A DNA stretch of 64,000 bases from Cloacimonetes bacterium UBA5210. Lineage in GTDB: Bacteria > Cloacimonadota > Cloacimonadia > Cloacimonadales > Cloacimonadaceae. The notes beneath the pieces are model-generated. The model had not been told where the DNA came from. It worked only from the letters and a program-made list of their open reading frames with translations, and did not search any database. Shown one piece after another: positions 7,242 to 14,444 of the stretch (its first letter is position 1; every line of letters starts with the position of its first letter). The stretch spans positions 62,001 to 126,000 of the forward strand of contig DHVK01000023.1 in the NCBI GenBank assembly GCA_002412625.1. The letters are read 5' to 3'. The position numbers and the translations under genes are program-made.

Positions 7242-10241
7242 ATGAGCGATTTTGCGATCCGCAATTACCTGAACGAACTGAACACATTGAAACGGCTTAG
7301 CTCTGGCGGCAATGAATCTTCCATCCGCCAGGCCACCATCAAACTCATTGATGAATATGCCAAAAGCAAAGACCTGCGCCTGGTGGCAGAGGTTTCCGTC
7401 CGTGGCAAAAAGGGACGCAATGTGATCCCTGACGGCACGCTGAAGGACAATCTGGTATTGGATTGGGGCTATTGGGAAAGCAAGGATGAGATGGACGATC
7501 TGGAGGCTGAAATCCACAAAAAGCTGGAAAAAGGCTATCCCGATGACAACATCCTGTTTGAGGACAGCACCCGCGCCATCCTGATCCAAAACGGAAATTG
7601 GGTAATGGAAGCCCGCTTTGAAGATGTGGCCGCTTTTGACAAGCTGCTGAAAGCCTTTGTGAGCTTCGAACGCCCCGAAGTACGCGAGTTTCGCCAGGCC
7701 ATCGAGCTCTTCAAACACGATGTGCCGATCGTCACCGAAGCCCTGCGCAGCCTCATCGTCCGTGAAGCGGAAAGCAACCCGGACTACTGCTACAACCGGG
7801 ATTTCTTCCTCGAACTCCTGCGCGAAGTGGTGAACCCCGCCATCACCAAAGCGGACATTCGCGAAATGGTGATCCAGCACATCCTGACCGCGGATATCTT
7901 CAACACCATCTTTGATGAACCATACTTCCATCAGGAAAATAACATCGCCCACGAGCTGGAAAAGCTGGTGAGCACCTTTTTCAGCAAAGACCTGCGCTAT
8001 CAAAGCCTGGCCGGAATCAAGCACTATTATGACACGATCAATGCCCGCGCCGCGCAGATTGCCGACCACCACGAAAAACAGAAGTTCCTCAAGGTGGTCT
8101 ATGAAACATTTTACAAAAGCTATAACCCCAAAAAGGCGGATCGCCTGGGCGTGGTCTATACCCCCAATGAGATCGTGCGCTTCATGATCCACAGCACGGA
8201 TTACCTGCTGCACAAACACTTTGGCAAGATGTTGCAGGACAAAGGAGTGGAAATCCTGGATCCCGCCACCGGCACCGGAACCTTCATCTGTGATATTATC
8301 GACCACATCGCGCCCGACAAGCTGGAGTATAAATATCGCCACGAACTGCACGCCAACGAGGTGGAGATCCTGCCTTATTACATCGCCAACCTCAACATCG
8401 AATTTACCTACAAACAGAAGATGCAGCGCTATGCCGAATTTGAAAACCTCTGCTTTGTGGATACCCTGGATAACTATGTGAATATGCGCGAAGGCGGGGA
8501 ACAGGATATCTTCAGCGTCACGGACGAAAACGCCGAACGCATCAAACGCCAGAACGACCGCAAAATCTCCGTGATCATCGGCAATCCCCCCTATAACGCC
8601 AATCAGATGAATGAAAACGAGAACAACAAAAACCGCGAGTATCCCAAGATCGATAAACGCATCAAAGATACTTATATCAAGTATAGCACGGCTCAGAAAA
8701 CTAAGCTCTATGATATGTATGCCAGGTTTTACAGATGGGCGATGGACAGATTGGACAATAATGGCGTAATTGCCTATATCACAAATCGTTCCTTTATCGA
8801 TAGTCGTACCTTTGATGGTTTCCGAAAGATTGTATCTGCTGAATTTGACTTTGCCTATATCATAGACACCAAAAGCGATGTGCGTCAAAACCCCAAAATC
8901 TCCGGCACCAGCCACAATGTCTTCGGCATCCAAACCGGAGTAGCCATTATGTTCCTGGTTCGCCTGCATCCCAGAGTGAATAAACAGTGCAGAATATCCT
9001 ATTTCACCATGGAAGAGGAATGGCGAAAGGAGGATAAACTTGAGTGGCTCTGTTTGAACACATTCAAGAGTATCCACTTTGAGCACATTCAGCCCGATAA
9101 AGACAATAACTGGATCAACCTGACGGATAATGACTGGGATGATCTGATGCCAGTTGCAAGCAAGGAAGTCAAGTTGGGCACCAGCAAAGAAGCCATTTTT
9201 ACCTTGTACTCACTGGGTCTTGTCACGAATAGAGATGAATGGGTCTATGATTTTGATAGCATGTATCTTACGAAAAAAGTGCAAAGCTTGATTGATACTT
9301 ACAATAAAACTGCTCAAGGTGACGCGAGTAATTCATCAGATATAAAGTGGACGAGAGCTGTGAAGAACGACTTAAAAAAAGGCAAGCAGTATCTATATCA
9401 ACTATCTAACCTCGTTCTGTGTAACTATCGGCCATTTGTCTCAAAATTACTTTACTACAGCTACGAACTCAACGAAATGAGATACCAAATGCCCTTGATG
9501 TTTCCAACTGGATATGAAGAGAACAAACTAATCGCAGTGAATTCTATGGGAACTAAGCAGTTATCAGCTTTGGGCACCATCCGATTGTGTGATTTACACT
9601 TCATTGGCGATTCTCAATGCCTTCCCCTCTACACCTATTCCCAGGACGGCACCCGTAACGACAACATCACGGATTGGGCATTGGCGCAGTTCCGTGAGCA
9701 TTATGCGGAGCAGAGCATCGGCAAGCCGGACATTTTCCACTATGTCTATGGTGTGCTGCACGATCCGGCGTATCGCAAGAAATATGAGCAAAATCTCAAG
9801 CGCAGTTTGCCCCGCGTCCCTTTCTATGCGGATTTTTGGCAGTGGGCGGCTTGGGGCAGAGAGCTCATGGATCTGCACATCGGCTTTGAAACGGCGGAGT
9901 CCTATCCGCTCACGCGCCTGGACGCTTTGCCCCGAGAGGATGGCAGCATCCCCAAGGCCAAGCTGAAAGCGGATAAAGAGCATGGGATGATCATCCTGGA
10001 TGAGGATAGCAGCTTGTCCGGTATTCCGGATAGCGCCTGGGACTACAAGCTGGGCAATCGCAGTGCCTTGGAATGGGTCTTGGATCAATACAAAGAGAAA
10101 AAGCCCAAAGATCCCACCATTGCGGAGCGTTTCAATACCTACCGCTTTGCCGATTACAAGGAACAGGTGATCGAGCTCCTGATGCGGGTCTGCACCGTGA
10201 GTGTGAAAACCGTGGAGATCATCCGGCAGATGGAGGCTTAG
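7242..10241 (+). CDS. Single-chain restriction-modification enzyme (type IIG/ISP-like, N6-adenine methyltransferase with PD-ExK nuclease)
   Basis: 999 residues; GAGGGA precedes the ATG. The N-terminus has a PD-(D/E)xK nuclease pattern (IPDG, then WESKDE about 14 residues on). The methyltransferase has motif I ILDPATGTGTF and catalytic motif IV NPPYNAN, typical of N6-adenine methylation. The C-terminal segment FHYVYGVLHDPAYRKKYEQN is characteristic of type ISP restriction proteins and the target-recognition part. I see no helicase motifs between nuclease and methylase, so it is shorter than classical ISP enzymes (~1,580 residues) and closer to MmeI-like IIG/IIL enzymes. No separate specificity gene is nearby. 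Role: methylates host DNA and cuts unmodified DNA. Confidence 0.85.
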   Translation: MSDFAIRNYLNELNTLKRLSSGGNESSIRQATIKLIDEYAKSKDLRLVAEVSVRGKKGRNVIPDGTLKDNLVLDWGYWESKDEMDDLEAEIHKKLEKGYPDDNILFEDSTRAILIQNGNWVMEARFEDVAAFDKLLKAFVSFERPEVREFRQAIELFKHDVPIVTEALRSLIVREAESNPDYCYNRDFFLELLREVVNPAITKADIREMVIQHILTADIFNTIFDEPYFHQENNIAHELEKLVSTFFSKDLRYQSLAGIKHYYDTINARAAQIADHHEKQKFLKVVYETFYKSYNPKKADRLGVVYTPNEIVRFMIHSTDYLLHKHFGKMLQDKGVEILDPATGTGTFICDIIDHIAPDKLEYKYRHELHANEVEILPYYIANLNIEFTYKQKMQRYAEFENLCFVDTLDNYVNMREGGEQDIFSVTDENAERIKRQNDRKISVIIGNPPYNANQMNENENNKNREYPKIDKRIKDTYIKYSTAQKTKLYDMYARFYRWAMDRLDNNGVIAYITNRSFIDSRTFDGFRKIVSAEFDFAYIIDTKSDVRQNPKISGTSHNVFGIQTGVAIMFLVRLHPRVNKQCRISYFTMEEEWRKEDKLEWLCLNTFKSIHFEHIQPDKDNNWINLTDNDWDDLMPVASKEVKLGTSKEAIFTLYSLGLVTNRDEWVYDFDSMYLTKKVQSLIDTYNKTAQGDASNSSDIKWTRAVKNDLKKGKQYLYQLSNLVLCNYRPFVSKLLYYSYELNEMRYQMPLMFPTGYEENKLIAVNSMGTKQLSALGTIRLCDLHFIGDSQCLPLYTYSQDGTRNDNITDWALAQFREHYAEQSIGKPDIFHYVYGVLHDPAYRKKYEQNLKRSLPRVPFYADFWQWAAWGRELMDLHIGFETAESYPLTRLDALPREDGSIPKAKLKADKEHGMIILDEDSSLSGIPDSAWDYKLGNRSALEWVLDQYKEKKPKDPTIAERFNTYRFADYKEQVIELLMRVCTVSVKTVEIIRQMEA

Positions 10242-10527
10242 ATCCCTGTAGAAGCGGCATCTTGCAGCCTTACTCCAAGCAAACAGCTGGAAGCAGTTTC
10301 TACATTTGAAGCGGCATAGGCAGCTTCACGCAAAACCCAATAAAGCAATTTTACCTCGATTTTAAGCTGTTATTGTGCTATGCGCACAGCTTCAAGACGA
10401 GATAAAATAGAGATAACTACGCGCTAATCCGGAAAGGCAGGCTCTGTCAAGGGAGCCTCTATTCGGCTTTCCAGAGCCATCCTGCTCCACCGGGAGCTGA
10501 AGCTGCTAGCCATTCCCCTGGGGCGGG
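10242..10527. other. Intergenic with a short inverted repeat
   Basis: No gene seen. AAGCTGT (10364-10370) and ACAGCTT (10386-10392) form a 7-bp inverted repeat whose sequence resembles the dispersed CACAGCTT element described elsewhere in this window. Confidence 0.3.
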
Positions 10528-10812
10528 TTATGGCAATTTCTGCAGATTTGCCAAACGGGAATTAATATCTGCCAGAAATTCTTGCTCCGAGAACTCCGGA
10601 TTGCGGGTATCGAACCAGATCTTGCAGGGAGCCAGTCCACAACCGGCGCAGGTTTGCAGCCCTTTTTGGACCACACAGCTATAGATCGGGCACACTCGCA
10701 ACCCCAGATATGGCGCCCAGGACACCTCGCCTGACAGTTCGTTACAGCCCTCGCATTCTGTCTGATATGCCCGGCAATCACTCGCGCAGATAACGCCGCA
10801 TTTGCTGATCAT
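10528..10812 (-). CDS. DUF3795 cysteine-rich protein
   Basis: 94 residues with a strong AGGAGG ribosome-binding site. Cysteine spacing (CGVICASDC, CEGC, CPIYSC, CAGCGLAPCK) fits the DUF3795 family, common in anaerobes and presumed to bind metal or an iron-sulfur cluster. Function unknown. A candidate promoter lies at 10842-10869 on the same strand. It is not obviously linked to the neighbouring restriction gene, which faces it. Confidence 0.75.
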   Translation of the reverse strand: MISKCGVICASDCRAYQTECEGCNELSGEVSWAPYLGLRVCPIYSCVVQKGLQTCAGCGLAPCKIWFDTRNPEFSEQEFLADINSRLANLQKLP

Positions 10813-10841
10813 CTATCCTCCTAAGTCTCATGTTACCGTCA

Positions 10842-10869
10842 TAGATCGCGGATAAACCAAATCAGTCAA
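10842..10869 (-). promoter_or_regulatory. Candidate promoter of the DUF3795 gene
   Basis: TTGACT (complement of 10864-10869), a 16-bp spacer, and GATCTA (complement of 10842-10847). The spacer equals that of better promoters in the window, but the -10 match is poor. Confidence 0.3.
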
Positions 10870-11239
10870 GCGCAAAATTGCATTGACAGCGCCGCCAATT
10901 TCGGGCAATTGTGCCTTATATTTTGCAATACTTACCGAAAAGAAAAATATGGCTGGGAACGCATCGAAGACGGCTGGGAACCAAGCGGAGAGAAGACCAG
11001 AATCTATCGGATAGAAACCTGAAGGCGGGGATTTTTCGGGGCAGAAGAGCGCTGTTTCCGGGCAGATTTTGCCAAGGTAATACTTGACAGAACGCAGATC
11101 GGGCGGATCGGGCGGATATTGTGGATTATCTATTGATTTGCTGTTCGCTGCTGTGGATTCTTCAGCTGAGGGCAGGGACACCTCAGCAAGCAAAAATTAT
11201 CCGCGATCTCAGAAAGTTCTTGACGAGAAAGCGGCATCA

Positions 11240-11266
11240 TTACCTTTGGTAACTTAACTAAGGTAA
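11240..11266. promoter_or_regulatory. Palindromic operator in front of the TetR gene
   Basis: TTACC-TTT-GGTAA (11240-11252) is a perfect palindrome, and TTACCTT (11240-11246) also pairs with AAGGTAA (11260-11266), giving three half-sites. The site lies 11-38 nt before the TetR start and its right end overlaps the ribosome-binding site AAGGA. Position and symmetry suggest autoregulation by the TetR protein. Confidence 0.6.
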
Positions 11267-11277
11267 GGATACGCTAA

Positions 11278-11880
11278 ATGAAAGTAGCAAAGATAAATAA
11301 GGATATGATCTTGCAGGCAGCATTGAAGCTGATATTGGAGCAAGGCGGCTCTGCCGCGCTCACTATTCGGGATGTGGCAAAAGAATTGGGCTGCAGCCAC
11401 CCCAACATCTATAATTACTACTCTTCCATGCTGGAATTGCGTTGGGATTGTCTGCTTTGGGCATTGGAGACTATGATGGAGCATGCGCGGCAACATCTGA
11501 GCCCGGATGGGGATAGCGACACCCGGTTCAAACAGTTTTTCCTGGTACTCAGCAGCTATTTCCTGGAACATCCGGCTTACTATCGGCTGATCTGGTTTGA
11601 CCCCATGGGTGACAGCGTTCCGGATTATGCCCTGCCGCGCTTGCAGGAACCCTCGCTGCGTCTGCGGGATTTTGCTCTGGAGCTTTACCCGGAGCTGGGC
11701 AATCCCCAAACCGCGGCAGAGACAATGCTGCTGATCCACCGCTATTTTCACGGCGAAATGTCTGCCATCATCAGCGGCAGAGTTCTCCCGGAAGATTTTA
11801 TGACAATCACAAAACGCGTGGCGCACAACTGTCTTTGGATGATGCGCGCCTGCATAACTGATATTCACGAGGAAAGATGA
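11278..11880 (+). CDS. TetR/AcrR-family transcriptional regulator
   Basis: 200 residues. The N-terminal helix-turn-helix is clear (ILQAALKLILEQGG, then TIRDVAKELGCSHPNIYNYY), followed by an all-helical ligand-binding domain. AAGGA precedes the ATG by about 8 nt. The stop codon overlaps the flavodoxin start (ATGA), so the two genes form an operon and the regulator very likely controls itself and the flavodoxin through the palindrome at 11240-11266. The inducer is unknown. Confidence 0.85.
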   Translation: MKVAKINKDMILQAALKLILEQGGSAALTIRDVAKELGCSHPNIYNYYSSMLELRWDCLLWALETMMEHARQHLSPDGDSDTRFKQFFLVLSSYFLEHPAYYRLIWFDPMGDSVPDYALPRLQEPSLRLRDFALELYPELGNPQTAAETMLLIHRYFHGEMSAIISGRVLPEDFMTITKRVAHNCLWMMRACITDIHEER

Positions 11881-12449
11881 AACACATCACTGCAATGCTG
11901 ATCCTGCTCACACTGGCACTATCCCTGTGTGCAGCGAAGCCCGCTAAGGAGAAAACAATGAAGATATTGGTGCTGTATAGTTCTCAGACCGGGACCACCC
12001 AGGAAATCGCCCAATTCATGGCGCAAGAACTCGGCAAAGCCGGACACAAGGCAGACCTAAAGCTCTGCCAGGAAGCACAGAATCCCGGCGCCTATGACGC
12101 GATCATCATCGGCGCTCCGGTATATGCCGGCAAGTGGAAAGCCGAAGCCGGGGCTTTTGTGAAAAACAATGCCGAACAGCTCAAAAAGATCCCTCATGCA
12201 TACTTCATGGTGGGTACCAGCTTCAACGGCACAGCCAGTCCGGTGGAGATGGAGGCAATCCTCGCCAAAGAGCGCAAACTCAGCCCTCCGGTGAGCGAAG
12301 GAATGTTTATGGGACGCCTGGATTATTCCCGGCTGAACTTCTTTCAACGCACTATCTGCAAGATGATGAAAGCCCCGGAGGGGGATTTCCGGGATTGGGA
12401 TGCCATCCGGAATTGGACACTGGCGACGGCGGAACTCCTGCAGAAGTAG
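11877..12449 (+). CDS. Flavodoxin-domain protein (HemG/flavodoxin_5-like) with two possible starts
   Basis: From ATG 11877 it has 190 residues and begins with a signal-peptide-like leader (MKHITAMLILLTLALSLCAA). A second ATG at 11958 (residue 28) has its own strong AAGGAG 6 nt upstream and starts directly at the FMN-binding fold MKILVLYSSQTGTTQEIA, with the phosphate loop SSQTGTT. The 90s-type loop is GAPVYAGKW. Both an exported and a cytosolic product are thus possible. The first start overlaps the TetR stop by 4 nt. Relatives (menaquinone-linked protoporphyrinogen oxidase HemG, flavodoxins) carry electrons via FMN; the substrate here is unknown. Confidence 0.8.
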   Translation: MKHITAMLILLTLALSLCAAKPAKEKTMKILVLYSSQTGTTQEIAQFMAQELGKAGHKADLKLCQEAQNPGAYDAIIIGAPVYAGKWKAEAGAFVKNNAEQLKKIPHAYFMVGTSFNGTASPVEMEAILAKERKLSPPVSEGMFMGRLDYSRLNFFQRTICKMMKAPEGDFRDWDAIRNWTLATAELLQK

Positions 12450-12846
12450 CCACGCGATGCTCTGCCGGGTTTCTCCGATAGCTTCTCTGCCTGTTGCGCC
12501 AAATGGAGTGACGTAACTGCGAAGCTTATGCAAGAAATGGCCCAGCAGCACAACCGGGGTTAGCACCGGTAATTGGCTGCAGGATCAAAATCAGAGGAGA
12601 ATAACAGGGGCAGAATCAATTTAACCCATTGTCTATCGGCCAGGCGGTCAAAAAAGAGCTTGACGAGGATCATTAATGTGAAAAACAATGCTGTAGGTAG
12701 TTTGACCCAGCCAGATTGTGAGTGAACGAGACTGCTTGATGCTCTCATATCATTTGAGAAACAGTCAGTTAGAGCTTACTCGATGTTTGTAACTCAGAAG
12801 TTCTGCTACACTGATGTGCTGTGCGTCATGAATATGCGAGGTAGTT
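12450..12846. other. Intergenic, no gene seen
   Basis: About 400 bp. TTGACG occurs at 12660-12665 on the plus strand but no convincing -10 follows, and it lies ~180 nt before the next gene. GAGG at 12838-12841 serves the TTG start at 12847. Confidence 0.4.
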
Positions 12847-14421
12847 TTGAAAGATAGTTTTGTGCCCAATCCGAACCAAAGCCCCTCAACACCGAGCGAG
12901 GAAATTTCCCGTGGGCAGGATTTGTGCCCCGCAAACGAGCAGAATGCTCGTGTCTCGGAGGTAATCACAAATTTCGCCAATGGCGTCTCCCATGATCTGA
13001 ATAATATCACCGCGATCATCCTGGGCTATGCCGAAGAGTTGTGCGATGATATGGCGCCCGATGACCCCCGATTGCCGGATATCAAAAAGATCATCATGGC
13101 CGGGACAAGAGCCAAAGAGCTCTCTGATAGACTAAGCACTATCGCTCAGAAGAGTGCTCCCGAACTATCGGACACGGGTATTAACGAGATTATCTCCCCA
13201 TTACTGAATACCATCCAGCCGATCCTCGGTGAGAAATTCACGCTTTCCTATGCCCCTGCAGAAAACCTGAAACCAATCCGGACAAACCAGCATAAGCTTC
13301 AGCAATTGTTTATCAATATTGCCGGTTTTGCCAGGACAGTGATGCCAAGGGGAGGGACATTGTCGATCTCAACCAGCCAGGCTGAGGATGAAAGCCCGGC
13401 CGGCTTTGTGCAGCTGAGAATTTCCGGAATTAACAAAGGTGTGGCGCCGAAAGAGCTTCATCGTTTCTTTGAACCCTATTCCGCTTTTCTTGGTTCCGGC
13501 AAAGACACCGGCTTGCATCTGAGCTTGGTTGATAGTATCGTGAAGCAATTAGCCGGATCAATTGCTGTGGACTATATAAGCGGAGAAGGCCTGGCGTTCA
13601 GGGTTTTTCTGCCTCTTGCTCCAGAGGCATCAGCCACGGCAAGCGCACAAGCTGCTCCGGTGTCTGCAAAAGACAATAAGGAATTGATTCTGATCGTGGA
13701 TGATGACCCCAGCATCTGCACCCTGTTGCAACGCATGATTGAGGCAATGGGCTTCCGGACGGCTGCATACAGTGACAGTCTGACTGCCTTGGCCGCCATC
13801 AGGAGTGGGATGGTGCCGAATATCATCATCAGTGACCTGATAATGCCTGAGATGGACGGAATAGAGCTGATCTCCCAGCTCAAGAGTTTTTTGCCTGATA
13901 TCGGGGTTATTTTGATTTCGGGCTACACGGATAAACTCATGAAGAGAGCAAGATACCTGGAAGATAAGCCTCCACTGTTGGCAAAACCATTTACCCAGGC
14001 GGAGCTTTCGGACAGCATCAAAAGTGTCTTGCATAAAAAGAAATCCGGGGCAAAGCAAGCTGTTAACATTCTCATTCTGGATGACGATGAGCACATCCGG
14101 ATTCTGCTGGGCCGTACTTGTGCCAAACGGGGACACAATTTGATGGGTGCGGAATCTCTGGAAGAAGCCCTGGAGATATTAGCAGAGCACTCCTTCGATT
14201 TCCTCCTTGTGGATCAGAGTTTATTTGGGATGAAGGGTACTACAGCGCTAAGAGAAATCCGTAAAGCAGGGATCAACACTCCTGCCTCAATTTTTACCGG
14301 TGCGGTATTGAACGATTACACTGAAATCATGAAAGAGCTGAATGTGATTCAAGTGATAGAAAAGTCGTTCAATCACAACCCCTTGTTGGATTTCGTTGAG
14401 GAGTACCTCGAAAAGAACTGA
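12847..14421 (+). CDS. Degenerate hybrid histidine kinase with two C-terminal receiver domains
   Basis: 524 residues from a TTG start with GAGG about 5 nt upstream; no in-frame ATG occurs before residue 69. The H-box GVSHDLNNITAIILGY keeps the phospho-accepting His49. The ATPase domain (~115-260) is eroded: the catalytic N-box Asn is Phe161, the G1 Asp is Gly194 (SGINKG for DxGxG), and the G2 Gly-rich loop reads DTGLHLS. Two receivers follow: REC1 (~278-395) with D330 (ISDLIMPEMDG) and K380, REC2 (~404-522) with D456 (LLVDQSLFG) and K506. It probably cannot bind ATP normally and may act as a phosphotransfer or scaffold protein for the neighbouring kinases. No sensor or membrane segment was seen. 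Confidence 0.8.
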   Translation: MKDSFVPNPNQSPSTPSEEISRGQDLCPANEQNARVSEVITNFANGVSHDLNNITAIILGYAEELCDDMAPDDPRLPDIKKIIMAGTRAKELSDRLSTIAQKSAPELSDTGINEIISPLLNTIQPILGEKFTLSYAPAENLKPIRTNQHKLQQLFINIAGFARTVMPRGGTLSISTSQAEDESPAGFVQLRISGINKGVAPKELHRFFEPYSAFLGSGKDTGLHLSLVDSIVKQLAGSIAVDYISGEGLAFRVFLPLAPEASATASAQAAPVSAKDNKELILIVDDDPSICTLLQRMIEAMGFRTAAYSDSLTALAAIRSGMVPNIIISDLIMPEMDGIELISQLKSFLPDIGVILISGYTDKLMKRARYLEDKPPLLAKPFTQAELSDSIKSVLHKKKSGAKQAVNILILDDDEHIRILLGRTCAKRGHNLMGAESLEEALEILAEHSFDFLLVDQSLFGMKGTTALREIRKAGINTPASIFTGAVLNDYTEIMKELNVIQVIEKSFNHNPLLDFVEEYLEKN

Positions 14422-14444
14422 TTTTGGCCAGAGGGACCAGCAGC

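Larger units (their letters stand above)
10813..11277. other. Intergenic region upstream of the TetR gene
   Basis: 465 bp. It holds the DUF3795 promoter candidate at one end and, at the other, TTGACG at 11220-11225 followed by the palindromic operator. A 9-bp tandem duplication (GATCGGGCG twice) lies near 11098-11115. An open frame on the minus strand (10828-11193) lacks a ribosome-binding site and family features and is not called. Confidence 0.4.

Noticed and set aside
7047..9086. Upstream extension of the cyclase reading frame to about 1,037 residues
   Set aside because: It runs antisense through the well-supported restriction-modification gene; the extra residues have no domain, and a clear ribosome-binding site and PAS start lie at 7046.
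9594..10088. 164-codon minus-strand frame inside the restriction gene
   Set aside because: Shadow of the plus-strand gene; no start site or family features.
10828..11193. 121-codon frame on the minus strand
   Set aside because: No ribosome-binding site, Pro-rich odd composition, no family pattern; it covers the TetR promoter region.
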